From contig JAYMTL010000070.1 of assembly GCA_036897445.1 (NCBI GenBank), forward strand, positions 32,788 through 96,787: 64,000 nucleotides of DNA, given 5' to 3'. This DNA is from Pelargonium tetragonum (Eukaryota; Streptophyta; Magnoliopsida; Geraniales; Geraniaceae). Both the position numbers and the translations under genes were made by a program. A model generated the notes under the pieces. That model saw nothing but the letters and a program-made list of their open reading frames with translations. It did no database searches and had not been told where the DNA came from. Positions 37,739-50,642 of this stretch are shown one piece after another. Each line of letters begins with the position of its first letter. Position 1 is the stretch's first letter.

Positions 37739-40700
37739 TAAAGTAAGCTTCTTAACATTAAGAGGAACTAATATTAGTAATAAGATGAACTTATAAAGCG
37801 GGAGTTTTGTTTACTTATATGAAAATTTTATTGGCTTTATAGATAAGATAAATAGAAGGGGGCCCTCTCTACTAGGTTTCTTGTAAGAATAAATACTTAA
37901 CTTAAGGGATTGTTCTTCTTACTCTCATACTAGCTAGGAAAAGGCAAGTAATGTCAATGACTTGTGCTGCTACTCTGTGTTCTTGCAGGAGGGGGAATCA
38001 GTCAAGGGCAAAGAGAAAGATGAGTAGGGATGGCTTGGTTAAGGGAAGAGCTTATCTGTTTGCCAAAAAAACCTAAAACTGTAAAATTCCAATTATTTCT
38101 TATTAATATTAACAAGGCTTCCTCTTTTGTTTACTAGAACTTACTAACCCCGGAGAATTCATAACAAAACCAGCTGTACGGCAATTTACGTGCTATAAAC
38201 ACCTATTAGCCTATAAAAAAAAGAATTTCAAAACTTAATACAAAAAGATCTCGTTTTTCCCTTTCTGGATAGTAAACAAAGGAGTCCTGATGTATGCTTG
38301 TCTGCATGAAAAGCTTATAAAAAAAGAGTAAAAGAACTTTTAAACTCCGGAAGCTTTGGATACCCTAAAAAGACTCTAGAAAGGGGGTGGGGAACTCTGT
38401 GTGTATAATTTACTGTAGCTTAGAAATTGCAGTAAAAGAAAACTAGTTATCTAAATTAAGGCTTAACCTGTAACCGCGGACTGCCTTATACTTATAGTTT
38501 ATTGCAGATTTTTAAGTACTAATTTGGAACGTATTAAGTCATAATAGTCAATTTACGAGCTACAGTCGATAGGGGGCTTTGTCAAATACCCAGAAGTTAG
38601 AGCTTAAAAGGACCCAGATACCGGTTTAGTTACCCGAGTTGATTAGAGAAACCTAAATGAAGATAATTATAATATAGTTAAAAAGAAAAAAGTCTTTTTC
38701 AAAAATAAGGGAGACCTTGTAGCTATAGCAAGGAATTCATAATAGGAGGGATTTCTTTAGCTTATACTGTAAATTCTGTCATGTTTTAAGACGTAATAAT
38801 AAAGAGAGTTGGTACAGTTTTTTATGCAACCAAGGTTACACCAATAAGCAGAACCGATTCCTTTTTAGGAATAAGACAAGGGATACCGTGCGGATTCTGC
38901 AATTCCATATGCCATGCTAAATTAGAATCTTCTTGAACAGCCGAATTGGGTAAGTTCGGAGTGTAACGAGGCTTCCAGGGGTTGGTTTGTTTAAGCCCCT
39001 CTATTATGGGATACCATACTAAAATTCATAAAGACTTATCCTTCTTTTTTATCTCCTTTCTCGTTTTTGTGTAAATGTGTATACTACTAGGTTTCTTTTA
39101 CTTTAAAAGGTTGTAACTTTGCGAGAGTTCCCTATCTTAATACATGCTTTGTTTATACTCTTCTAATTTTAAAGTTTCTTTAGTACTACTCCTATAAATT
39201 TACGTTAACCTTGCTCTAATCTAAGTACTATAAAGGAGCCCTTACAACAAGCAGAGAATCGACATAGTCTTTTTTTATCTTTCTAATACCAATGCTTTTA
39301 CAAAGAGATAGATGGATTACCTCTTAACTGACTTATGCTTTAACTTATTGAATTTTCCTGAACAGAAAAAATACCAATAAAAGCACTTTAATCCTATTAG
39401 TTATAGTAGATCAAAATTATATTCCCGCCTTTTGTATACCTAATTCTCTAAAAAAATTTTCTCGTAATATAATACTGGGATCTGGGATTCCTATACGAGG
39501 GCCTCCTGAAGAACTCCGAATTTCTCAATTTTCTTTGGTTTAACTTTTTATCATTTTCGGGCAGTTAATATGACTAGGCTTGAGTCTATAAAATTAGTTT
39601 ACAAAAACCTTGCCTCCACAGCTTCGAGTTCTTCTTTTTGTCTTTTATTTCTACACTTTCCTCTTATTTATTCAGGAAACCCGTTTACTAGCAATAAATC
39701 TAACAAAAAGCCCTAAGTTCCTTAACTTTGTAAAGACGTATCTCACAGGAGTTCATAATGTATCCTCTTATTAGAGCTGGGAAATATTAGACTCTAACTT
39801 GCATCTCCTGATATAACCTCTTGCAGGAAACATCTACCTATAAAGCTTAAACCAAATTCAGGATAACAAAGCCTTAGGGTATCCTTATTATATACTTTGT
39901 TTTGTAGCTTTCGCTTTAACCAGCCCTATTACTTACATTATTGGACTCAAGTTAGACAGGTGTAATAAATATATGATGTTATAAGCCTTAGCCTTGGTTT
40001 GGTAGTTATAAATACAGAGTTTACGCACTTAGAGAGCACAGGGGTCGTCTGAAGAAGGTAGGCATAACAATTTTTTGTAGAAATCAGAACTTGCTTACCT
40101 ATAGGGGCCTCTCGACCTTCTAGTACCCTCGTGGCTTTACCTCGCTTTCTCTTGCATTAGAAAAGACTTTATAGCCCACAATTATTGGAAAATTCTCTCT
40201 TTTAATTTAAGTAAAGACTTCTTCTTGTTGAGTATAAATTCCACTGTAAGTCAAAATAAATTTTGTAAAAGGGTTTAGCTTTTGTAGTCTAGCTGTTTGT
40301 TCGGTAAAAAAAAAATTAACAAGGAGCAGTTACTCTTCCTGACTATAGCTTGCTAGTGGGGCTTATTCCTTAGTATTTCAAAAGGAGTCCTATTCGGATC
40401 ATAAGGTATTCCCGTGTATATTTTCAATTTTAGAAGGTGGTTATAATCCTTTTTATTTTAATAGATTCTTAATATTGCACCTCCTTTCTAGTGAAACAAG
40501 TCCTAGTTTTTAATTCAGAGCTTACTTTTTTTAACACCGATACTTGGTTTATTTGATTCTTTCCAGTAAACGCTATATCTGTACTTGGTTTTTCGAAGTT
40601 GTATTAATTACAAACCATGTAGTAAAGACACAAGTACCAGGACACCTTTAGTTTCCTCTTTAAAGCTTGAAACAAAAAGGGGGTGTCCTAATTGAGACTA

Positions 40701-41366
40701 AGCTCCTTTTAATACAATAAAGTCTTTTGCTAACCCTATATTTTCTTTGTAGGCTCAGTTATTTTAGATCCTAATTAAGAGTGAGTATAGTAACACCGTA
40801 CGTATAAAGATCTTAAAGTGAAAAATTCCCCCATCCAATCTAAAACCCCTTAAACTGTAACTGTGCGTAAGAATTGCCAATAGGAAAGTCCCCGTAAATT
40901 TGCCCAAGTGTTCAACTGGGAATTCCTTTTCCTTTAAGCTTTTCCGTTTCAGAACGAGAGGAGAAACCCCCGTTTTATCTATCGGCCCTTTCAAAACCTA
41001 TAATTGTAAAGTACTCTATTTCTAAATATTTGAAAAGGTCTTAATCAAGAGCGAAAACCTCCCCAATAAATTAATAATTTAAGGTTCAAAGCATAGTATT
41101 ATAATTTTAAGATGTGTTATGCCGGGATTACTTACTCAGGAATTAACTCTAAACGCGTTGGGATCTCTTTATAATAGATTTTTCACTCATCCAAAGTATA
41201 CAAATTCTTTGATCTTAAAATTGAGGATTTTTTCTCGAAGGATGTATATTAAAGGGCGGAATCTCCTCTAGGCGGGCTAATTCCAAAGAGAGTCAATTAC
41301 CCTGTAATAATTAATAATATAGGATATTGTTATCCATTTATTTTATTCTTTGTCTAGAATTGAACT

Positions 41367-41416
41367 GTAAATGGCACTTGAACCCAAGGCTTCAACTTCA
41401 AACGGACCCCATTTAC
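41367..41416 (-). ncRNA. Reduced tRNA-like hairpin with 8-bp closing stem
   Basis: On the minus strand GTAAATGG pairs perfectly with CCATTTAC over 8 bp, enclosing 34 nt. Inside lies CTTG-GGTT-CAAG, overlapping GGGTTCAAGTG, a T-arm-like wording. The 5' half (GGT...GCC) could close one further small arm. The layout suggests a much-reduced tRNA with short or missing arms, but the T-arm can also be read as a simple tetraloop hairpin and no anticodon can be fixed. Confidence 0.25.
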
Positions 41417-41716
41417 TTACTGAATGCAAACTTCTCATTAAATATTAAAGTAATCGGCTAAACAGAAAACTCCTACTTATGTACAAAAACAGGGAACTTT
41501 TAAGCTTGAGTTCTTTTATTCCAATGTTATATTAGAATAGAACCCAGAAACACAAATAAGAAAGACTCTCTGGGCTTTCAGCTTTTTAATTTCCAAGTCC
41601 CCCAGAAGCAGAATACGAAGAAAGCGACTTACTTATTGTTAAACATTTACCTTATAAAAGCTGCCTTACTAGGAAACAGAGCCACTTGTTAATAGACTTA
41701 ACTTGGGGTTTTTCTA

Positions 41717-41920
41717 TTGCTTCTCATTCTCAGAGTTGTTCTACTCCTCTTTTTGCAATACCCGGCTTCTGTCTTAGTCTTTATACCTATTTTCTTAATA
41801 CCTATAACTGCCCTCTTAGTCTTTGTACCACTCTCCACAACTTTCTTAAGAGCTCTATACCTGCAGCTAGAATGTTACTCAGTATATTATAACCTACACT
41901 CTGTATCGCTAGTTTATTAA
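41717..41920 (+). CDS. Hydrophobic 67-codon open frame, doubtful
   Basis: From TTG at 41717 to TAA at 41918 this frame encodes a very hydrophobic, Leu/Val/Ile-rich peptide (the middle reads FIPIFLIPITALLVFVPL), long enough for one or two membrane helices; the frame is open from 41702. A second frame, 41686-41892, is open over the same stretch, which argues that the openness comes from the pyrimidine-rich composition rather than from coding selection. No family is recognised. If any short frame here is a real membrane subunit this would be my first choice, but I think it probably is not. Confidence 0.1.
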   Translation: MLLILRVVLLLFLQYPASVLVFIPIFLIPITALLVFVPLSTTFLRALYLQLECYSVYYNLHSVSLVY

Positions 41921-44900
41921 CGGCGATATCCCTCTTGTTTATAGCCAAAAACCTTTCCTAGCACCCCTTTTCTATTTACCGGGAATACTATTACTAAACA
42001 GGACAGCAGAACAATTCGAAAAAGATATCATTCTTACATTTGCTTTTGACATCTAAAGCCCTTGTATGTTGAAAAAAGAAAGCTTCACTAAATATCCTTG
42101 TAAATCGTGCGAAATACATACTACAACACTTTTTATTAATAGAGATTTTTGACGCAGCGGGGGTTAGCCTATTTCAAAGTTAGTTATCTGCTGTTGTTAA
42201 AATATGCATCTCCTTTAGAAAGCGGGCTTGTTTTAAATAAAAAAACTCCAAAAATAAAAGGAGCTGCCCTTTCCTCTTGTAGATGATAAAGTTCAATTAG
42301 TAACTATTTGCGATAGGTATGCCCTGTTGTAAGGGGGCTATTCTTATCAGTAATTGTATCGGAGCCCTCTTTCTACTTGACTTAATAAATGTCAGTCGAT
42401 TTGCACCTAAAAAGGGAATGCAATTCTAAAGAATTTCGTTTTACAGGGTCATATAAGAATAAAGCTCGGCTTCAAAAGCTTTTTCTCTAAATCTAAACTG
42501 GTTGTCTTTACAATAAGGAAGCACTAATAGTTATTACTATGATAATCACGACATGAAAACTCCACGCAGAACTCTCGTTTAAGAGTCTCTTTTATTATGT
42601 AAGAGCTTTTTATGGTAACACTTTTTTCTTCGTATACAGCTACTAAACTCGGAACTAAAAGACTAGGAACCCTGCCTTATCTTTGAATATTTGAAAACCA
42701 ATACTATTTTGGTTAAAGGGAGTATAATAAAGTACCTTGTAATTGTGATGGAGGGGGCCTATCCTTTGATATCCAAGATAAAACCAAGAAAGTTATTTTA
42801 ACTACAGGGGCTAAATAAGCCCAACAGGTATATCAAAACAGGGTGCGAACGCATTGGAAAATGAACCTTTTTCTAACTACATTTACAGACCGAGAGAGCT
42901 CTTTAGGGTCAATGAAGTGAGAATTGAAAGTTGAATCTAGTCCAAATAGACATGATTCTAGGTTATCACGAGTGTCCTAGTGAAAGACGACATATCCCGA
43001 TACTAATAAGAAATAACTAATAGAAAAACTTATGTCAAAGAAATGAAATTAGCACTTCTTAAAATTCGATGTCCAGTTCTACCAGGAATTGTAAATCCAA
43101 GAGCTCTCTATCAACAAACAATAGCTCTTATACATATTATACAGGTTCCTCAGTTGTCTCTCTGCTTCTATTTTTACTGCATATATTTATCCATGTACGG
43201 GATCTAATATGTATGCTAAAAAATTTCTACTTCAGTTCACAGGTTATACCCTTGGGTATAAGGCCAAAGTACATAACTAAAACTAAGATTTATTCAAAGG
43301 CTTCAGAATAGTCTAAATTCTATGTAAAAAAGAGGGATTCACTTCTTTAATAAACTGAATTACAACACGCAATATAGAAATCCACTGAAATTTCTGGATA
43401 ATAAACAAAATTCCTTGTGTTATACGAGGCTTTTGTAGAGTAACTGAACCCTTATTTTTCCTGTCGACTAGAGTTTATGCGAATACGACCCCCCCTGCTT
43501 TTTAGAGTTTGGGTGAGCCTAATTAATTAAGCAAATTACGGTAGGAATTTTTATAAAACAAAAGCTATCTATTTAACATTATAAAGATCCTTAGTCATTT
43601 TGAACAAGAAGTCAAAAGTCTTATAATATTTTGAGACGTTCCTAGTTTCTGCTCTTACTTACAAAAAAGTTTTATACACCTGTTACTTTATATTTAAACA
43701 GATTCTAGGAAATAGAGTAGGGGGGTCACTTCAAAGACAAAGAAAATACTAGGTTTTTTAGACTCCAAAATCGAAAATTTAGATAGCTATCGGCGTCGAT
43801 CTTCCTCCAAAAATTGTAAATAAAAGAGTAACCCGTAGCCGTTTCACAAGTATATTTCTTACCTAGTTACAAGCTGAACCGGGGACCCTAAAAATTTTAG
43901 TTGATTTACTCTGGGACATCCGAGGATTTTCTATCTATATAGGTTGTTTTACATAAAATCCGTTTCTACATTAACTTCTTTACGATACTCTAGTTAGATT
44001 TTCTATATTATAGAATTAAGATCTCACCATTTCTTTACTCTTTGTATATATCCCAAGTCGATCCGCTATAATAGAAACTTGTCTTGGTTTACACCTCACT
44101 ACATAGCTCTAAAGAAGGAATCCAGCCCTGTTAAAGTTATTTTGAAGTAGGATCTTTGATACCTTTGTTTACACATAGCAAAGTTATATGCTTTTTCACT
44201 AGTATTTCTTTTATGTTAGGATACCTTTAACTAGTAAATTCTAACCGGCACCTTGTTCCCTTGATTTGTGCATAACTCAGGGATTTCTTCGCTTTAAGCG
44301 GATTGAGATCTTGCTAATCTAATATAAGGTAGTTGTATAAAATCTTTTAGGTATTGTGCTGATAAAAGAAAAAGGGGGGGTTTCCGTATTTTCAGTTAAC
44401 ATTGAGTATTCTATTTTAAATAAAAGGGAGTTTAAGTTAAGGAGAGAGGGCTCTAATTAGTAACAAATGCAGGTATAGTAGGTTTTTCTGGAGAGGGGCT
44501 CGTGTTAAAATCTATTAAAGAAGTTCTCCCGCGCACTTTTGTTCGAAAAAGCTTTAAGCCAGACCTAAGATCTTCATATATATGCCATAGGGTACCCGCG
44601 CCTCTGTATTAAATCTTCCTGTTTGATACTAACTAAATATATATTGAATCCCTTGTTTTCCTTGAGAAGCTCTCATTCGCAATTTTTATATCACAAGAAA
44701 TTTTCTAAACAAAAGTCTATATTAAACTGCCCTTTTTAGCAAATTTAGGATACTCCAGAATCGAGAAATCGGATTAAATCTAAGGCTAAATGAGGGGTAC
44801 TTTCTAGGAATTAAGAGACATTTACTTGTAAAGCATAGAATACCGAGTTCCCAAACAAACATAATTTTTATTTCTTTTACGAGTGCACTTAAGGAGCCTC

Positions 44901-46078
44901 ACCAAAAAATCTTCCAGCAAGCTCGTGAGAAATATCACTGATTCAAGAAGACTCTACAAGACCTAATTAGGACAACGAGGCCTATAGCTAAAACTTCCCG
45001 CATGGCCCTTTTCGCGCGTCTTAACATACACCCATGTACGCTTTTTTTATCCCATTATATTCTGTCTAAAGACGTCTTGCACTTTAATAAAACTTCGACT
45101 AAACGCTCGGTATATACCTAAGGGCCATCATACTCAAAATTACAAGGAATACCCGAGGCCTAAACTTTAATTATGCCTAGGTCTTAACGTAACCCCTTCA
45201 ATACTCCCGCACTTTTTGTTATTAAGCATTAAGGGGACCTCGATATCTTTCTATTTCTATTATGTAAAAATTTTTTATTAGAGGAATTTGTATTAACTAA
45301 GAAGGAAGAAAGTTTCTGATTTTGGGATATAAGTGTCTGTTTATTGAGTACTGTGGAACCTCGCTTAACCAATCAAGGAGTGTCAAAGATATGCCTTTTG
45401 ATAAAATAAGGCAGTGCTGGACTAAAGAAGGTTTTAGTATTAGTTATAGGGAACTTTTCGTATTTTACCATAATAGGAAAAAGCCCCATAAGGTTTATTT
45501 TAAACAGGGGTTAAAACGCACGCGAAAGTCAAGAGGTTTTTGGTTAAGCATATACTACAAAGTTTTATGCTGTTAAAGGTAGGACTCCTTAGGAACCTAC
45601 GGGGATCACTGTATAGAATGCCCACTGTGTAGAGGTCGAAAACTAGTAAATAAACTTTTTTTTTAGTCCCTTTGTATCAACGCGAGCTACTTGAGTACTA
45701 TAATCTAGGCGCTTGCTTTTTCAGTGAAGCTTCCTTCTATCTATTCCACTAAAGTCTTAATTAGTTCCCGTTAGGAAATGCCTCTTAGTATTATAAACGA
45801 AGCTTCTAAAGCCTTACTCTTTTTATTAAGGGCCTCTCAGAATTGAAGATCTGTTAATTAATAAAAGTAGAATTTCTTTCCAATACCCCGCTTTGGAGAA
45901 AATCCTTAGCACAAAGTAAAATGCAGGGGTGATTTTAGTCAATCCTGGTACTGCTTTTTTAATACTCTTTTTAAGGATCTCAAACTATACACCTCCTTAT
46001 TTTTTGTTGGCGTACGTTACTTTTTAAGCGCCTGCTAATTCCAATAAACTAGTAACGTAAGAGACCTTTGCTAGCTGC

Positions 46079-46112
46079 GGATATTCAGGGATTCGAACCC
46101 GTGTAAATATCC
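46079..46112 (-). ncRNA. tRNA-like acceptor/T-arm minihelix (t-element-like)
   Basis: Read on the minus strand, GGATATT (5') and AATATCC (3') form a perfect 7-bp acceptor stem. The 5' strand is followed at once by TA, the usual U8-A9, then CA-C-GGG, the T-loop TTCGAAT, and CCC-TG. The T-stem is 5 bp with one bulged C. The distance from T-loop to 3' end is exactly 5+7 nt, as in a real tRNA. The D-arm, anticodon arm and variable loop are absent, so this cannot be an ordinary tRNA. Plant mitochondria use similar tRNA-like t-elements as sites where RNase P and RNase Z cut transcripts; such a role here is inference. The bases after the 3' strand are GCA. Confidence 0.5.
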
Positions 46113-47333
46113 TCAATTCCTGGATGTCGAAGTATTTCCATGTAGTCCGTTAATTAAATAGGGTCTACTATTTTAGCTTAAAGAATACATATAAAGTTAA
46201 AGTCTAATTCATAGTTTTCTATCTAAGTGATTTCGAGAAATGAGTTTCGCACACAAGGTTAACGCCCAGTTTTAGACTCACGAAAGATAGCAAATCCGTA
46301 TAGAATACCCGAAATTTATAAAACGAGTTTCTGTATTCCAAATTAGAAAGTTTAAAAGAATGCTAGCCAAATGCACGAATTTGCTATTTTATGAAAGTAA
46401 GGCACAAATTGAAAACTGATAGGAGTGATAGGTTCCTATATATAAGAGAAGTTTGAACTTTTATTACAATTTAGTTACTACAAAAGGGTTCGAAAAGAGG
46501 ATCCTTTTGAGTATTTAGTAAGCTAACATAAGTATTCATAGTGGTGAATATAAGTCGACTGGAAACCCGGGGCCTTTCCTCGCTTTGATAAAATACTAGG
46601 ACTATTAACCTCATTTTACAGAACAGATAAGAACACTGCTAAAATTAGCAAAACCTTTACTAGTTAAGAGATTCTTTATTACTTTTCATTTCGCGGGTTT
46701 CCGGAGCCTTGCCTTTTCAACTAACAAAAGGAAATTTCCCTGCTTGTATACGTATCTAGGAACTGAAATGACTTATATTCTAATAAATGACAAAACTCCC
46801 CCGTAAATATCTTTTATAGAATCGCGTATCTTTGTAGTATAAACTAAGTTCCACCATTAAGCTGGCACAATTTTTTTTTAGTAGTTGGCTTTAGCCAACC
46901 TGGAAGCTATCTGAGTTACTTTTAATAAGTCAAGGTTTTTGTTTTAATTCTTAAAATTTTTTAGGTATTTATATAAATTCTTTATTTACGTCCAAGTAGT
47001 GGATCACGCAGATACTTACCCGGCGGCGTTTCCCCAGGTTCAAGGTCGCGTATTCTCTTACTTACCGGATTACAGTGGCTCTTGTTTATGCTCTTAGAGG
47101 AATTGCGGCGTGCTTTAGCTAGTGTCTATATTTCTATTTTTATAAATGCTTTTGAATGAAGCTCCAATATTCTGTATTTAAAGTAATTCTTTTTTTTTGT
47201 GTTCAATACATCTATCTATTTTCTAATTACACCTTTTTTAGAGACAAGACAAAAAAACAAAGTTAAAGCAGTGCTTCTTTTATTAAATTGAGTTATTCGC
47301 CTTTCTGTGTGTGTAATTAGGATTTTGAAGATA

Positions 47334-47355
47334 AGCGTTTTTCTAAGAAAAAGCT
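47334..47355. repeat. 9-bp hairpin with one bulge
   Basis: AGC-g-TTTTTC pairs with GAAAAAGCT around TAA (47334-47343 with 47347-47355), with a single bulged G. An isolated structural element without a recognised neighbour. Confidence 0.4.
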
Positions 47356-48429
47356 ATCGGGCAAAACGAGGTTACACAAAGCATTCCGTTTCCTAATAAG
47401 TACTCTTTCTAAATATAAAAGCAGGTATGCAAAAGTAAAAGAATTTCTTATTTTCTTTTTAAAACTATCGGATAGTTATCCCTTACCCTGTAAAGAACCT
47501 TGTACCGGGAGTCATATTTTATACTTTGAGGACTTGGGGCTATGTAGAGCCCTTTTCTTTTATAAGGCTAGGCTAGCGGTTTATAGAATCTATTCAACAA
47601 GAGAAAGAGAAAACCTGAATACTGGTCTAAGACCCATTTAACTGTCAACCCTAAAACTTCTTTATTATTTCTCGGCAATACTGAAATACTGAATAGTAGT
47701 TATAGTTAGTGCCTTTCCACAAAGCCAGATAGAAAGTTCCGAATCCTCTAAAATAAAAGTAGATACTTTCTCAAACCGAGTCGGTGGTAAAAGGGTAATT
47801 GGGTTCTTACTAGTTAAACTCCATATTTTAAATGCTACAAAATTTCTAGGAGGGGGCATTACCTTGAGTTAAGCCAAAAACTTGCGTACCCGATCTGTCA
47901 AAAAGTTGGATCTAATCTCGTGTCGTGACTAAAGAGTTTTGTGTTCTAATTAATACGGAGTACTTGACAGAATCCCGGCCCACCGGTTTTGGAATTACTT
48001 GGATAAAGTTCTTTTAGAAAAAGCAAAAAATCCTTAGTCTAAAGACTAAAGTGAGTCGGGAGAACATCGGATTCCAGAATTAACTCTAGGGCAAAACGGG
48101 AAGCCTTTTTATACATTTTGATGGTTCAAATAGCAGCTACTCAAAACTACCTGATAATGGATAACCTAGGTTAGGAGAGCTTACTATTCCCTCCGGGGCC
48201 CCTTGGGCGAGGCATAAACTCCTTTTTCTGGTAAATCAACTAGCAATAAAGCTTCCACTTATTGATTTTGAATTCTCTATAACTTTACTTTTGTACCAGA
48301 ATCCTGACTTCGAAACCCGGGAGGATACTCTCAGAGGGGCAGAAAAAGATTCAAAACTTATTCCTAAATTAAGACAAAAACCAAACGTACTCTAGTAAGA
48401 AGTAGCTTGCTTTTTAACCCGAAGACCCT

Positions 48430-48459
48430 TCCAAGCTAACTGGATTTGAACCCCTTGGA
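48430..48459 (-). ncRNA. T-arm core enclosed by a 6-bp stem
   Basis: On the minus strand TCCAAG and CTTGGA pair over 6 bp, enclosing GGGGTTCAAATCC-like wording: GGG, T-loop TTCAAAT (48444-48450) and CCAGTTAG. The T-arm core is an exact match to the tRNA consensus. The pairing register differs from normal tRNA geometry: the standard acceptor strand would be TAGCTTG and I find no partner for it. Just upstream on the minus strand lies D-arm-like GGTAGATTAATTGGCAACGAGC, so a whole degenerate tRNA covering about 48425-48495 is an alternative reading. Confidence 0.35.
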
Positions 48460-50642
48460 TTACTGCTCGTTGCCAATTAATCTACCCTAGATCGATACCT
48501 GATGTCTTATGCTGTACAAAATTACATGAATAGCTAGCTACTCTATGCTGTTGTAATTCTATTTTTTATAATTAATCTCTTACAAAAATTTAAAAAGAGT
48601 TGTCCGCTTTTAGTCTTACAAATGTTTAAGTCAATTGCCTAAAGCTTTAATTAAGGAGTAAAAAAAGATGCACTAGGTTGAACCTTAGCTCTGAAAAGTT
48701 TACCAAACAAGAAACGGGCTATTCTTAGCATACCCATGCTTACTACTGCTTACTACTTATATTATAAATTTTGCTTGTTTGCCTTAATAGGTAACCCCTT
48801 TACTTTACGACAAGTACACAATAGAAGGGGGTTGAGGATATCTGGGGTTGGTAGCTGAGGAGCTTGTGATTTAAACCCGTTAAGTGGGAAGAGTTCGAAG
48901 TTTATAACAGGTGTGTTATACTCTTTGGCTTTTATAGAGAATAAAAAGAAGGAATGCGCTACCGATGATTAGGTTGGGCTTTATATACGGGTAATACAGA
49001 ACTCTGAGAGATACTCAGGAAAGTGAAGAGGGGAGTCCTACTAGCTATACTTTTTAAATACAATAGACCCCTACAGCTAATAGAATCACTTAAGTAGAAA
49101 TAAAAATTTCTGCTCTTTCGTACAAGTCGGAAGACTTTCAAAAAATGAATTGGAAGTAAATCGATGCCCGAAAAAAGGTAGAGTTCAAACCCGCCCAGTT
49201 CATTACGAATTCCTCGGATTTGTAGTTCTATATATCCTTTAAGAGTGCTTTTTTTGTTCGATATTTCATTAAAACGTAGAGAGAATAAATCCTTCTGGCT
49301 GGGCCAATGCGTTTGCTTGTGCTTATGGGGGACTTTTACAAGAATAGGATGGCACAGGACTTAAAGATCACAGTTTGACTAACTGAATTTGTACTTTTTA
49401 CTCTATTAACATTAGCTCTTTCGTTTTGAATTTTATACAAGGAGTGTTGACCCTTTATTACATACTCTTACTCTTATAACTTTGGTCCTAGATTTAACAT
49501 CTGGCCGAACAAACCCTAGATTATGCTCTAAAAATTCCGGAGAGCTTTTAGCTTGTGAAATCTTAAAAATTCCGCAAAATTCCGCTCTCATTTTGTTCTA
49601 CTTATTTACGCGAAGGAATTCTATAGTGTATCCTTTTTATCGCGGTTCTACTTAGATTTCCCCTTAATTGATCTGAAGTATGACATTAATGTATAAGGCC
49701 CCCTTTCCATTTTCCATGAGTTTTTTCTTATTCAATACTAGGGTTTTTTATCTTAGGTAAATCTAAGCTGCATTTTAAGCAAAGGATTCCGGCTATTTAA
49801 AATCTTTTAGGTCCTACAGTTATGCTGAAAAGCACCGTACAGGGTAACTCCTCTTTATTAAAGATTAAAGGAAATCCTCTTTTATTGTATTCAAGTTTTA
49901 TTTAGACCCCTTATTTCGAGTCCAGCAAGGAACCTCCACTCCAAAAATGAAGCTTAATTGTAAAAACTAAGGAAGTCTTGCCCTGTATAAATCCTAATCG
50001 CTCTTAGGAACTCCTGAAAACTTCGAAAAATTTTTCGGACTAAAAATCAAGCTATAGGTATAGGAAACTCTCCCTATGATCTTATCTATAAGTTAATTGA
50101 TGAATAAGGTCTCTGAGTAATTACCAGGAAGTAGAAATCCCGGGATAAGGGCCTCGTGTTATATTCAGATAAAAAAGAGGGTTTAATTCTATAGTGTAGT
50201 TAAAAATGCTGATGCTAGAGTTTTGCTCCCATTCTCGGCAATTGGAAACCTAAAAAATTAACATCTTAAATCTGGATTTACTGCACCCCTTGTATAGGCC
50301 TTAATCTAAAACTTTATTAATGATTAACGAGTCCTGTTAGTCACATTATAAAATTCCCTACCTAAGTAGGATTACTCTTTTTCTCAATAAGTTTGTTTCT
50401 TTGGTGATATGGTGTCGACCAATTCCTTTGTGTTAAGTATGTAAGGGCTTCCTTCCTTTTTCTACTCAGTTTATTACTGTTTGGTAACTAGACTGTCTCT
50501 TTAGGAGTGCACCTTCCATACAAAATTAATACAAACTTTCTTTTCCCTTTAACTAAAATAAATTGAGCAGAGACTCCAGTTCCTGAATTTTTAGAAAGCC
50601 GGAATGACCAAATAGCTAAAAGTCCAATAAAGGGTTATCCCG

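Larger units (their letters stand above)
28940..48520. other. tRNA-relic zone: spacer with clustered tRNA-like elements
   Basis: No protein gene is recognised in this 19.6 kb, but it holds every exact tRNA T-arm core I could find (GGTTCAAATCC or GGTTCGAATCC, either strand): 28991 (+), 30493 (-), 34338 (-), 46089 (-) and 48442 (-). Weaker ones lie at 31723 (-), 35282 (+), 37681 (+) and 41380 (-). Such 11-mers should occur about 0.1 times in total by chance. The elements are annotated individually. Between them the sequence is ordinary cluster-rich spacer. The zone may be a decayed or highly divergent tRNA gene region, or one dense in tRNA-like processing signals. Confidence 0.5.

Noticed and set aside
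48845-48900. Nested stems GGGTT/AACCC and AGCT/AGCT with a downstream TTCGAAG
   Set aside because: Stems are short and compete with each other; no consistent tRNA cloverleaf could be drawn.
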